DNA of 24,414 nt, taken from positions 1-24,414 of the IMG/VR virus record IMGVR_UViG_3300048573_000078; one strand, given 5' to 3'. The first letter of the stretch is position 1. Each line of letters opens with the position of its first letter. Origin of the DNA: a virus. Shown one piece after another: positions 6,010 through 14,958 of the stretch. The notes below the pieces were generated by a model that ran no database searches, was not told the origin of the DNA, and saw only the letters and a program-made list of their open reading frames with translations. Made by a program: the position numbers and the translations under genes.

Positions 6010-7608
6010 TTAAAAGAATTTGGTTACCCAAAAATTATAGGTGTTAGTACCTAAATTTGAAGTTGCAACAGGAATACTAAGATTTGCAGTTGTCTGCTGA
6101 TATGCTTGTATCTTGACATATGTGTTTTCGTCAGGCCCTGGCAACGTAATAGAATCTGCAAATGTCATATCAGTGGCTGCATTGATAGGACTAGTAGAAT
6201 TAAAGAACAAGAACCCAACCGATGAGCCTTGTGCATATCCATCTACGTTAGACTCTGTGTATGTGTAAGAATATGATGTTGCCGATCCCACAGCTCCGTT
6301 ACCAACAGTAGTTGTGCCACGCGGAGAATAACTTGCTCCACGAGTACCAGATATAACAATAACAAACTTGGCATTTTTGGCAGTGCCGTTTGCACAGGTT
6401 AATACAGTGTTACTTTCAGTCGACGACAATATTTGACGAGTATATGTAGTAAGTCTGCGAGTACCTGTTGTAGTGTTCAGCCTGATAGCAAAACCTGCCG
6501 GAGTCACTGCCGTAGGTGCACCTGTGGTATTTTCTGCGTAATCAATAATAATTACTGTGTCCCCTAATTTAACTTGCGGTAACGTAATAGTATTTGTAGC
6601 ACTGGTCGTATACCTAGAGAATGATATAGTATTGCTAGAAACAGCTGATGAAGGATTTACAAAATCAAACGTATCTCCCCACAAAATTCTTACCGCCCCT
6701 CCAGCGCCTTTCATGCCGTTGTATGCCGGGGCTCCGCCTGATGGGGCGCCAGCGCCGCCGCCGCCAGGGAGACCAACGTTATTCACACTGCCAGCAGACA
6801 CAGTCGGTGTAATTAGTGCAGTTTCGCTTCCGCCCAAGGACGAACCTAAGTTTCCGTCCTTGATTGTTTGTGTGGCGCTATTCGTGCCGCCGGCACCGTT
6901 AGCCCCTTGTCCATACCACAAAGTGCCGCCACCCGAGCCACCAATAGTGACACCGTTGTACGATGCGCCGCCGCCACCACCGCCGCCTGCGCCCGCCGCC
7001 CCGGGACCGCCATTACCGGTGCCGCCTTGCCCACCGTTGCCTGAATAGCCAGCAGCACCACCACCGCCGCCACCATTGTCTGTTGCTGCATTACCAGCGC
7101 CGCCGGCGCCACCCGAATACTTAACAGTACCCACACCGGATGCGGCTGCACCGCCGGCGCCGCCTGGACGGGCAGCGGAACCAGTTGCCCCAAGTCCGGG
7201 ACCTCCGCCAGCTGCACTTAGCAAAACAGTGGTGCCTCGTTGTATCTGTGCAGCCAGGCCAGCAAGACCTGGACCGCCAGTTGTGCCGCCATGCGTAGAG
7301 TTGTTAGGTACTAATACCGTCAATGTTTCACCAGGAGTCACAGCAATATCGTTTGTATACGACAATGCGCCGCCACCACCACCACCAGCAGCGGCCGATG
7401 CTCCTGTGGAAGCACCGCCACCGCCACCACCTGCACCAATTGCTAGCCCAGCAATGGAAGTAACTCCGGCTGGAACTTGAATTGAATATGTTGTTTGGGT
7501 GTTCTGTGTCGCGTCTGGCTGACAATACAACACTATGCCGCCACCAATCTCAGCGTCAACGCCGCCGAGATTTTTGTTTTTACTTCTTAAACGATGTTGT
7601 AATAACAT
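6010..7608 (-). CDS. Glycine-rich receptor-binding adhesin
   Basis: A 532-residue protein starting at the ATG whose A overlaps the stop of the upstream fibre (TAATG), with an AGGA ribosome site 8 nt before. An in-frame ATG 48 nt upstream lies inside the fibre gene and lacks such a site. Residues about 57-304 are extremely Gly-rich, with several runs of four to seven glycines separated by short variable loops, ending in GAGGAVRILWG, a known end of phage Gly-rich domains. Such polyglycine stretches can form a sandwich of type II helices that displays variable loops at the fibre tip, as in the gp38 adhesin of phage S16. The region 320-532 is Thr/Ser/Asn-rich, probably beta, and unrecognised. It is the best candidate in the window for the host-range determinant. 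Confidence 0.75.
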   Translation of the reverse strand: MLLQHRLRSKNKNLGGVDAEIGGGIVLYCQPDATQNTQTTYSIQVPAGVTSIAGLAIGAGGGGGGASTGASAAAGGGGGGALSYTNDIAVTPGETLTVLVPNNSTHGGTTGGPGLAGLAAQIQRGTTVLLSAAGGGPGLGATGSAARPGGAGGAAASGVGTVKYSGGAGGAGNAATDNGGGGGGAAGYSGNGGQGGTGNGGPGAAGAGGGGGGGASYNGVTIGGSGGGTLWYGQGANGAGGTNSATQTIKDGNLGSSLGGSETALITPTVSAGSVNNVGLPGGGGAGAPSGGAPAYNGMKGAGGAVRILWGDTFDFVNPSSAVSSNTISFSRYTTSATNTITLPQVKLGDTVIIIDYAENTTGAPTAVTPAGFAIRLNTTTGTRRLTTYTRQILSSTESNTVLTCANGTAKNAKFVIVISGTRGASYSPRGTTTVGNGAVGSATSYSYTYTESNVDGYAQGSSVGFLFFNSTSPINAATDMTFADSITLPGPDENTYVKIQAYQQTTANLSIPVATSNLGTNTYNFWVTKFF

Positions 7609-9821
7609 TATACAGTTCCTATAAATGCGCCATATATTACGGCACCAACTTTCCACAACTCTACAACATTAAATCCAGTGCTGAATGTAGGAGCAGTTAC
7701 TCCTATCCATGACACTGGAATATTTGTCCAGGTTACTGTATATACTCCGCTGTTTATCATCAATGTCACCGATTGACCTGACGCAAAATTAACAGCCGCT
7801 GGAGTCCTGTTGGCATTCAGTGTCCACGTTTGTACTGTACCATTTAATGGATTAATATCAACTGACGAATTATCAGTTATATTATAAACAGTTTCTTTAA
7901 AGGCGCCCTGTAATGTAATGTTATCCGCAGTCAGCGTCGATGACGAGTTATCAAATGTCAATCCGTTGCTAGCACCTATTTCCCCTGCATTATTGAATAA
8001 AACTTGTGTATCACTTCCGCTAATCAACGTTTTAGAATCAGTGTATGCATTTGCACTGGCTAATACTGTAACATCAGCAGCAATACGAGCTGCGGTTTCA
8101 GTGGCAAGGGCAGCAGTTGCACCAGAAGATAATGCAGTGATAGCATTATTCATGTTGCCATCGGCTTCTTGAAATGCTGCAACTATTTCTGTTAAACTAT
8201 CCAATGCCTGAGAATCAGTATTACTAATGATATCATCGACACGATTATTAACTGCGGTAACCGCAGCAGCGCGATCAGCTACTTCGTCGGCCACCAACGA
8301 CCTGGCTTCGATAACTGCTAGGCTTGCAGCTGATTGTGATGCAGTATTTGCGTAAGTCTGCGCCTGTGACAGTATCAACTGGTCTTTTTGGTCAGCATAG
8401 ACTTTTGCCTGTGCCAATTGAGTATCACCTGCAATTGCAGCAGCAACGTGGCTGTCAGTATAGGACTTGGCTTCTGCCAAACTAGAAGTGACTCTACCAT
8501 TTACAGTTGATACATCGTCATTGGTATTACCAATTGCAGCATAAATCTGGCCAGCTGTGGTGCTTAATGCGCTGCGGATACTAGTTTCTCTATTATCCAG
8601 TGCTGTTTTAGTTGCATATATTCCTGCAACATAGCTTTTGGTACTAGCAGTTTCAGAATCGGTATATGTATTTGCTTGTGTAACAGCATCGGTTACTGCG
8701 TTTACAGTGATATCAGCAACAGCCACATTTGTGTAATTATTTGCTGTGGCAATAGCAGCCACTACAGAATCGGCAAAACCATCGCCAATGCCCTGCAATA
8801 CTGTGATATCTGCTCTTAATCCGGCATCAACTGCGGTAAATGCATTGGTTAAATTGGTGTTAAGGGTGTTGATTGCATTGTTTACCGTGTTGGTAATTGC
8901 AGCAGTACGAGCAGCAGCTTCAGCAGCCACTCCTGTGTCAGTGTATGAATTAGCTTCGGCCAAAATAGTTTCGCCTACTACGCCAGACGCATCAAGCACA
9001 ATTTCTGTTATCTTATCATCTATTTCAGTTGTAATCAACCCACGGGCAGCAGCTATAGATGCAGCAGTTTCTGAATTGATTGTGTTGTGTAAAGAATCGT
9101 TGGCGTTATTTGTATAAGTTCTTAAATTTTCGATGCTGCTTGTCAGCGTGTCCAAAATTGACTCACGTGATCCAGCCGCAGCAGTCTTGGTTTGATATCC
9201 AGTTTCTGAATTAGTTAAAATTGAATTAACTTCAGACAACGATTGACTTACTGCCTGGTCTACCGCTGAATCGATTGCTCCGGCTGTCACACCATCTATA
9301 GCAGTGTCAGTATAGGCTTTTGCAGAATTTAAAACTACAGTATCGTTATCAATTCGTGCATTTCTTTCAGCTGCAAATTTGGAATCAGTGTATGTATTTA
9401 CAGTTTGAATTGCGTCAGACACTGCAATAGTTCTAGATGCTGCTTCATCCAACAATCCATTTTGCAGTGTAACAGTTGTCGATGCTAAATTTGAAGTTGC
9501 AGAGTTAAGCTGCGTTTGTAATGTTAATAACGAGGAGTTGGTAAAATCAATGCTTAATTTGTAGAAATCATCAAAGTCATTTGTACTTAGACCTTTACCT
9601 TCAACTTTATCAACTTTAAGGTCAAGTAGGGCGGAATCTATTCCAGTGCCGCCGCTTCCACTGGTGCCTAATTCAATAATTTCAGGGCCAAAGCCGTTGT
9701 CTCTTTTAAAATAAACTTTGCCGTCGTGTGTATTGACTGCAAGTTCGCCGAATTCTAATTGACTTACCGTTGGGATTCTACCCGGTACACTAGTACGTCT
9801 TAATATGATTTGATTTGCCAT
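7608..9821 (-). CDS. Tail fibre, 737 aa, MANQII type
   Basis: The start is set at 9821: AGGAG lies 10 nt upstream, and MANQIILRR matches the start of the S74 fibre. The ATG at 9860 would begin at or before the predicted transcript start. Residues 1-50 are the Mtd_N-like domain (GELAVNTHDGKVYFKRD). Residues about 60-640 are Ala/Thr/Ser/Asn-rich helical repeats with recurrent 'ANxYTDS/T' units and one ALDSLTEIVAAF cassette, probably a trimeric coiled-coil shaft. The last about 90 residues (VYNITDNSSVDINPLNGTVQTW ... GAVIYGAFIGTV, given here in parts) look like a beta-structured tip typical of phage fibres. It is the first gene of a fibre-adhesin-chaperone unit driven by the late promoter at 9869. 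It presumably carries the adhesin encoded next. Confidence 0.85.
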   Translation of the reverse strand: MANQIILRRTSVPGRIPTVSQLEFGELAVNTHDGKVYFKRDNGFGPEIIELGTSGSGGTGIDSALLDLKVDKVEGKGLSTNDFDDFYKLSIDFTNSSLLTLQTQLNSATSNLASTTVTLQNGLLDEAASRTIAVSDAIQTVNTYTDSKFAAERNARIDNDTVVLNSAKAYTDTAIDGVTAGAIDSAVDQAVSQSLSEVNSILTNSETGYQTKTAAAGSRESILDTLTSSIENLRTYTNNANDSLHNTINSETAASIAAARGLITTEIDDKITEIVLDASGVVGETILAEANSYTDTGVAAEAAARTAAITNTVNNAINTLNTNLTNAFTAVDAGLRADITVLQGIGDGFADSVVAAIATANNYTNVAVADITVNAVTDAVTQANTYTDSETASTKSYVAGIYATKTALDNRETSIRSALSTTAGQIYAAIGNTNDDVSTVNGRVTSSLAEAKSYTDSHVAAAIAGDTQLAQAKVYADQKDQLILSQAQTYANTASQSAASLAVIEARSLVADEVADRAAAVTAVNNRVDDIISNTDSQALDSLTEIVAAFQEADGNMNNAITALSSGATAALATETAARIAADVTVLASANAYTDSKTLISGSDTQVLFNNAGEIGASNGLTFDNSSSTLTADNITLQGAFKETVYNITDNSSVDINPLNGTVQTWTLNANRTPAAVNFASGQSVTLMINSGVYTVTWTNIPVSWIGVTAPTFSTGFNVVELWKVGAVIYGAFIGTV

Positions 9822-9841
9822 TGAGTATTTACTCCTGTATG

Positions 9842-9860
9842 ATGATGGTACTTCCATCAT
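9842..9860 (-). promoter_or_regulatory. 5'-leader hairpin of the 737-aa fibre mRNA
   Basis: A 7-bp perfect stem (9842-9848 with 9854-9860) with a 5-nt loop. It starts at the predicted 5' end of the late transcript and ends just before the AGGAG ribosome site. It matches the arrangement in front of the S74 fibre, although the sequences differ. Confidence 0.55.
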
Positions 9861-9868
9861 TCAGCTAT

Positions 9869-9875
9869 TATTTAG
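9869..9875 (-). promoter_or_regulatory. T4-type late promoter (CTAAATA)
   Basis: On the - strand CTAAATA agrees with the phage late -10 core (TATAAATA) at all but the T/C position. It sits 48 nt upstream of the ATG at 9821, within a perfect 6-bp inverted repeat (9862-9867 with 9873-9878). No other promoter candidate is visible in this gap. Confidence 0.55.
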
Positions 9876-9954
9876 CTGTGCAGAAACTAGTATTAAATGT
9901 ACACACAATTAAAAATCCAGTATTCAATGATATTTCCATTTGTTATATAGAACA

Positions 9955-9979
9955 GAAAGGGCTCCGTCGGAGCCCTTTC
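9955..9979 (-). terminator. Terminator after the giant fibre gene
   Basis: An 11-bp perfect stem (9955-9965 with 9969-9979), GC-rich at the loop end, with a 3-nt loop. It lies 21 nt beyond the stop of the 1652-aa fibre gene and is followed on the - strand by TGTTCT, so it is the likely end of the upstream late transcript. Confidence 0.7.
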
Positions 9980-9999
9980 ATTTGGTTTCTAAATAATAT

Positions 10000-12900
10000 T
10001 TAGAATGTGCCGCCGTCAATATTGCTAGACTGATTCAACAAGCCGCCAGCACTTAGAGTAGCTGTTGGAGTTAAACGAACCATAACAAAGTCGTTGGCTT
10101 CTGGTGCTGCATCAAACACAATGCTTGATACGCCATCAACTGTACTCAATGTGTAAGAGTATGTTGGAGCTTGTACCAAACCGTTAACGAAAACTTGTGT
10201 GTTTTCGATGCTAGATACTTCAACGCCTGTGTCGAAACTTGAAGTTGTACCGTCACCAGTAAAGTTCATAGTTACAACAACAGTTGCAATTTGCTGCGGG
10301 AAGAACTTCTGTGCAGCACTGTTCCAGACCAATGTGTAACCATCGCTGATAATGCCGTCAAATTCAACGTCAGCTAAATCGCTTACGCTTGCAGCAGCAA
10401 TACGAGCGTCGGCGCGTGAGTCTGTGTAGTACTTGTTGATTTCCCCTTCGCTGATTGCATCAGTTGTAGGAACAGCAAATGTAAACACACCAGTACCTGC
10501 GCTGTAGCTCAAGATGTCAGTGTTGCCACTTGTCAACGAAACAGCACCACGAGCTTGTGCATTTGTAAAGTACTTGTTGGTTGCTGTAGCATCAGATACG
10601 TTGTCGGTAGTTAATGTAACAACACCGTCTTGTCCGTTTACGCTTTGAACAGCAGCCAATGTGCTAATAACACCTGTTGAGCTGTTGTATTGAATGTTTG
10701 CACCACCACTGATGGACGCTTTTGCACGACCTTCTGTGAAGAACAAGTTCAACGAACCTTCAGCAACATCATCTGTGCTCAAGTTGTCGATGCGTTCACC
10801 CAATGCTGTTTCGGCAGCAGTTGCACGGCCAATTTCAGTTGTCAAGTTGCCTTGAACAGCCAAATCACCTGCAACACGAGCAGCAGCTTCAATAACATCA
10901 GCAGCAGCATTTGCAGCTTCAGCAGCGGTTGCGCGGCTTACTTCAGCAGCAATAGCAGCAGCATTTGCAACTTCGGCAGCAGTAGCACGAGTAGCTTCAG
11001 CAGCAACAGCAGCAGTCAATACACCTTCAGCAGCAAGAGCACGAGCAGCTTCTGCATCAATGTTGGCTTGCAATGTGGTATCGGCACTAGTACGTGCTGC
11101 AACTTCACCACTGATGTTTGTTGCGTTTACAGCTTCAGCAGAGCTGGCGCGAGCAATCTCGGCAGCTAATGCAGTCGACAATGCGTTGTCTGCAACTAAA
11201 CGTGCAGCAGCTTCGTTTGCTACAGCAGTTGCGCTGGCGCCGGCCAAGTCACTGATAGCTTGAGTCAAGCTAGAATCAGCAGCGTTGTAAGCGTCGATGA
11301 TTTCTGTCAACGAATCCAATGCAGCAGGATCAATGTTGCTCAAGACATTGTCAATACGTGCGTCCAATGCAGTATCAGCAGCGACACGAGCAGCAGATTC
11401 TGAAGAAATTGCAGAAATGCGTGCAGTTTCTTCTGCAACCACAGCAGCAGCAACGGCTTGTTCTGCAGCAGTAGCACGAGCAACTTCAGTAGCCAAAGCG
11501 CTTGCAGCAGCAACATCAGCAGCTGAACGTGTAGCAGCTTCGGCAGCAATAGCAGCAGCGTTAGCTTGTTCAGCGGCACGAGCAGTTGTGGCTTCTGCGT
11601 CAATAGCAGCAGTCAATACGCCCTCGGCAGCAGTAGCACGAGTGCTTTCTGTAAGGATCGCAGTTGCATTTGCAACATCAGCAGCTGAACGTGTAGCAGC
11701 TTCGGCAGCAATAGCAGCAGCGTTAGCTTGTTCAGCGGCACGAGCAGTTGTGGCTTCGGCAGCAATAGCAGTTGCGTTTGCGGCTTCAGCAGCAAGAGCA
11801 CGAGTAGCTTCGGCTGTGATAGCAGCAGCGTTAGTAGCATCACCTGCGATACGAGCATCTTGTTCTGTTTCCAATGCTGTTTCTAATGCATCTTCGGCAG
11901 CAGTAGCACGAGTAACTTCGGCAGCAACAGCAGCAGCGTTAACAGCATCACCAGCGATGTGATGTGCGTGTTCTTCGGCAATGCCAGCAGCTAATTCGGC
12001 TTCGGCAGCAGTTGCGCGAGCAACTTCAGCAGCAATATCAGCAGCTAAATCTTCGTCGCCTGCAATACGAGCAGCAGTTTCGGCACTGTCAGCGGCAGCA
12101 CGAGCAGCTTCTTCAGCAGCAACAGCAGCAATACGAGCAGCAGTTTCAGCAGCAACAGCAGCAGTCAATACGCCTTCGGCAGCAGTTGCACGAGCAACTT
12201 CTGCATCAACGTCGACAGTAGCAGATGCAGCCAATGCCGTAATAGCGCCGTTAATTGTGTTGTCGGCATTTTGGAAAGCGCTAACGATTTCTGTCAACGA
12301 ATCCAATGCAGCAGGATCAATGTTGCTTAACACATTGTCAATACGTGCGCCCAATGCAGCGTCTGCGCTGGTACGAGCAGCAGTTTCAGCAGCAACAGCA
12401 TCAGTCAATACGCCTTCGGCAGCAGTAGCACGAGCTTCTTCTGCATCAACGTCAGCGGCACGAGCAGTAGCTTCAGCAGCAACAGCAGCAATACGAGCAG
12501 CTTCTTCGGTGGCCACCGCAGCAGTCAATACGCCTTCGGCAGCAGTTGCACGAGCAACTTCAGCAGCGATATCAGTGGAAAGAGCAGTGTCAGCGGCTAA
12601 GCGAGCAGCAGCTTCGGCACTAACAGCAACTGCACGAGCAGAAGCTTCGGCGCTAACAGCAGCGATACGAGCAGCTTCTTCGGCAGCAACAGCAGCAGTT
12701 AACACATTTTCAGCAGCAGTTGCACGAGCAACTTCAGCAGCGATAGCAGCAGCGTTTGCAGTTTCAGCGGCTGTAGCACGAGTAACTTCAGCAGCTAAAT
12801 TACCAGTCAATACGCCTTCGGCAGCAGCAGCACGAGTAGCTTCAGCAGCAACAGCAGCAGCGTTAGCTTGTTCAGCAGCAGTGGCACGAGTAACTTCAGC

Positions 12901-14958
12901 AGCTAAATTACCAGTCAATACGCCTTCGGCAGCAGTAGCACGAGTAGCTTCAGCAGCAACAGCAGCAGCGTTTGCAAGATCACCTGCTTCACGCAAACCA
13001 ACTTCGGTTGTTACACTGGCAGTAATAATTCCGTCAGCTGCGATGCGAGCAACAGTTTCAGCAGCCAAATCGCCAGTCAATACGCCTTCAGCAGCAGTTG
13101 CACGAGCAACTTCAGCAGCGATAGCGGTAGTCAATGCAGTGTCAGCAGCAGCACGAGCAGTGGCTTCTGCAACTACGCTAGCAGCAATAGTGTTGTCGCC
13201 AGCAATTCGAGCAGACTCTTCAGCAGCAACATCAATAGCAAATGCAGCGTCTGCGTCGGCGCGGGCCGTGGCTTCGGCAGTAACAGCAGCAGCGTTGGCA
13301 GCAGACAAGTCATTGATAGCTTGTTGCAAGTCTTGGTCGGCTGCGTCATAAGCAGCAATGATTTCTGTTAAGGAATCAAGAGCAGCAGGATCAATGTTGC
13401 TTAACACATTGTCAATGCGCTGACCTAATGCAGTGTCAGCAGCAGCACGAGCAGTGGCTTCAGCAGTAACAGCAGCAGCACGGGCAGTGGCTTCAGCAGT
13501 AACAGCAGCAGTCAATACGCCTTCGGCAGCAGTTGCACGAGCAACTTCAGTGGCCAAATCACCGGTTAATACGCCTTCGGCAGCAGTTGCACGAGCAACT
13601 TCAGCAGAGATAGCAGCAGCGTTGGCTTGTTCAGCACCAGCGGCACGAGCAGCTTCAGCAGCAACAGCAGCGGTCAATACGCCTTCAGCAGCAGTAGCAC
13701 GAGTAGCTTCGGCAGCAACAGCAGCCGCATTTGCAAGATCACCTGCAATACGAGCAGCTTCTTCGGCAGTTAAGTCAGATGCTAGCTCTGTTTCAGCAGC
13801 AGTGGCACGAGCAACTTCAGCAGCAACAGCAGCAGTCAATACGCCTTCGGCACCAGTTGCACGAGCAACTTCAGCAGCTAGATCGCTTGTCAATGTAGCA
13901 TCAGTAGCAGTGGCACGAGCAACTTCGGCAGCTAAGTTTGTTGACAATACGCCTTCGGCAGCAGTAGCACGAAAGGCTTCAGCTGACAAGTTAGCAGTCA
14001 ACGTGGCTTCAGCGGCACGAGCAGCTAAAGCTTCTGCGTCAACTGCGGCTTGAACAGCAGCAACAGCAGGAGCATTGGCAGCAATTGCGCGGCCAGCTGT
14101 AAAGTATTGGTTAGAACCTTCATCAATGTGCGATGTTGTTAAAACAACTACGCCAGTTTGACCATTAACGCTTTCAACTGTGGCAACAGAACTGATGATA
14201 CCAGTTGCAGAGTCATAGCTGATGTTTGAACCACCGCTTAAAGCAGCACGAGCACGAGCTGTTGTGAAGTATTGGTTAGTACCGCCTTCAACAATCTTGT
14301 CTGTGCTTGGGGTAACAAATGTAAACTGACCAGTTGAAGAACCGTAGCTTAAAATTTGTTGGTCATCGCTGTTTAAGCTGATGTCGTTACGAACAGCAGA
14401 TGTGTGGTAGTACTTGTTGGTTTGACCTTCTAAGATACCATCGCTTGTTGGGTGAACATACGTGAACAAACCAGTTGTAGAATTGTAGTTCAATACTGAT
14501 GTGTTGTCGCTTGCTAAACCAATGTCGCTGCGAACAGCAGCAGTGTGGTAGTACAAGTTTGTTATACCTTCTAGCACGTCATCTGTATTGTAGATCATCT
14601 GTGAGTTGATTTTTTCATCAACGTAACCCTTGGTCGATGCATGTAGATCGTCAGTTGGGTTGGCACTCAATGTCAAGAAGCCAGTCATTGTGTCGCCGTC
14701 TTTGGCAACTTTACCGGCTAACGATGTAGTTAGAGTAGCAGCAAAATTGGCATCATCGCCAATGGCTGCTGACAACTCGGCCAACGTATCTAATACTGCT
14801 GGTGCCGAGTTAATCAAATCGCTAACTGCTGAGCTTACGAAGCCAGTAGACGCGATTTGTGTTGTGTTGGTACCTGGGGCGGCTGTTACCGCTGTAGGTG
14901 TACCACGAAGATCAACTGAGTTAATAATCGAACTCGATCTTGCTTTGATAATAGGCAT
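10000..14958 (-). CDS. Giant tail fibre with 18-residue helical repeats
   Basis: A 1652-residue protein; ribosome site AGAGG lies about 9 nt before the ATG. Residues 1-125 include a GYVDEKIN fibre motif and an AVLDTLAELSAAIGDD helix. Residues 126-290 contain four beta repeats of about 50 residues (EGxTNxYYHTxAVRxDI, YxSxTGxFTxV). From about 292 to 1390 the chain is a very long Ala/Glu/Arg/Thr-rich helical shaft of 18-residue units such as AAEVARATAAEGVLTAAV, mixed with 11-residue units (TAEATARAAAV) and interrupted three times by an RIDNVLSNIDPAALDSLTEI cassette. The C-terminus returns to EGxxNxYF beta repeats, a GDGTTSSFD ... NGLVQAPTYSY beta module, and ends in NIDGGTF. It is likely a trimeric long tail fibre or one half of it. 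It may share a transcript with the 410-aa fibre, which ends 88 nt upstream. Confidence 0.88.
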   Translation of the reverse strand: MPIIKARSSSIINSVDLRGTPTAVTAAPGTNTTQIASTGFVSSAVSDLINSAPAVLDTLAELSAAIGDDANFAATLTTSLAGKVAKDGDTMTGFLTLSANPTDDLHASTKGYVDEKINSQMIYNTDDVLEGITNLYYHTAAVRSDIGLASDNTSVLNYNSTTGLFTYVHPTSDGILEGQTNKYYHTSAVRNDISLNSDDQQILSYGSSTGQFTFVTPSTDKIVEGGTNQYFTTARARAALSGGSNISYDSATGIISSVATVESVNGQTGVVVLTTSHIDEGSNQYFTAGRAIAANAPAVAAVQAAVDAEALAARAAEATLTANLSAEAFRATAAEGVLSTNLAAEVARATATDATLTSDLAAEVARATGAEGVLTAAVAAEVARATAAETELASDLTAEEAARIAGDLANAAAVAAEATRATAAEGVLTAAVAAEAARAAGAEQANAAAISAEVARATAAEGVLTGDLATEVARATAAEGVLTAAVTAEATARAAAVTAEATARAAADTALGQRIDNVLSNIDPAALDSLTEIIAAYDAADQDLQQAINDLSAANAAAVTAEATARADADAAFAIDVAAEESARIAGDNTIAASVVAEATARAAADTALTTAIAAEVARATAAEGVLTGDLAAETVARIAADGIITASVTTEVGLREAGDLANAAAVAAEATRATAAEGVLTGNLAAEVTRATAAEQANAAAVAAEATRAAAAEGVLTGNLAAEVTRATAAETANAAAIAAEVARATAAENVLTAAVAAEEAARIAAVSAEASARAVAVSAEAAARLAADTALSTDIAAEVARATAAEGVLTAAVATEEAARIAAVAAEATARAADVDAEEARATAAEGVLTDAVAAETAARTSADAALGARIDNVLSNIDPAALDSLTEIVSAFQNADNTINGAITALAASATVDVDAEVARATAAEGVLTAAVAAETAARIAAVAAEEAARAAADSAETAARIAGDEDLAADIAAEVARATAAEAELAAGIAEEHAHHIAGDAVNAAAVAAEVTRATAAEDALETALETEQDARIAGDATNAAAITAEATRALAAEAANATAIAAEATTARAAEQANAAAIAAEAATRSAADVANATAILTESTRATAAEGVLTAAIDAEATTARAAEQANAAAIAAEAATRSAADVAAASALATEVARATAAEQAVAAAVVAEETARISAISSESAARVAADTALDARIDNVLSNIDPAALDSLTEIIDAYNAADSSLTQAISDLAGASATAVANEAAARLVADNALSTALAAEIARASSAEAVNATNISGEVAARTSADTTLQANIDAEAARALAAEGVLTAAVAAEATRATAAEVANAAAIAAEVSRATAAEAANAAADVIEAAARVAGDLAVQGNLTTEIGRATAAETALGERIDNLSTDDVAEGSLNLFFTEGRAKASISGGANIQYNSSTGVISTLAAVQSVNGQDGVVTLTTDNVSDATATNKYFTNAQARGAVSLTSGNTDILSYSAGTGVFTFAVPTTDAISEGEINKYYTDSRADARIAAASVSDLADVEFDGIISDGYTLVWNSAAQKFFPQQIATVVVTMNFTGDGTTSSFDTGVEVSSIENTQVFVNGLVQAPTYSYTLSTVDGVSSIVFDAAPEANDFVMVRLTPTATLSAGGLLNQSSNIDGGTF
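11510..11595 (-). repeat. 86-bp perfect direct repeat, copy 1
   Basis: Identical over 86 bp to 11672-11757. The offset is 162 bp, exactly three 54-bp units, which points to a recent in-register duplication in the shaft. Confidence 0.9.
11672..11757 (-). repeat. 86-bp perfect direct repeat, copy 2
   Basis: Second copy of 11510-11595, in the same reading frame. It encodes the same segment with AAEQANAAAI and AEAATRSAADVA. Confidence 0.9.

Larger units (their letters stand above)
10800..14085 (-). repeat. 54-bp / 33-bp tandem coding repeats (fibre shaft)
   Basis: Approximate limits of the shaft. The basic unit is 54 bp (18 residues), with at least a dozen copies of the AEGVL core; 33-bp (11-residue) units are interspersed. 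Copies are diverged to different degrees. Three non-repeat cassettes (around 11250-11375, 12232-12363 and 13308-13437) interrupt the array. Confidence 0.85.

Noticed and set aside
6557-7480. Pro-rich + strand open frames opposite the adhesin
   Set aside because: Glycine codons GGN read as CCN (Pro) on the other strand. They are shadows of the polyglycine region.
7609-7656. Longer start for the glycine-rich adhesin at 7656
   Set aside because: The extra 16 codons lie within the upstream fibre's coding sequence. The ATG at 7608 has a ribosome site and the typical TAATG coupling.
4265-9821. Diversity-generating retroelement, because the fibres carry an Mtd_N-like domain
   Set aside because: No reverse transcriptase, template repeat or variable repeat was seen; this N-terminal domain is common in ordinary phage fibres.
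9988-10004. CTAAATA on the + strand near the end of the giant fibre gene
   Set aside because: The motif is part of an AT-rich palindrome. No gene lies downstream on +, and on - a terminator would follow at once.
11981-13351. Long + strand open frame of 456 codons, with others of about 200 codons, opposite the giant fibre
   Set aside because: It is an antisense shadow. The Ala-rich repeat (GCA/GCT-type codons) lacks stops on the opposite strand and gives an equally repetitive Ala/Ser protein. No ribosome site or promoter fits.
10800-14085. CRISPR-like regular repeats
   Set aside because: The repeats lie in one continuous reading frame, have a 54-bp codon-based period with no unique spacers, and encode a fibre shaft.
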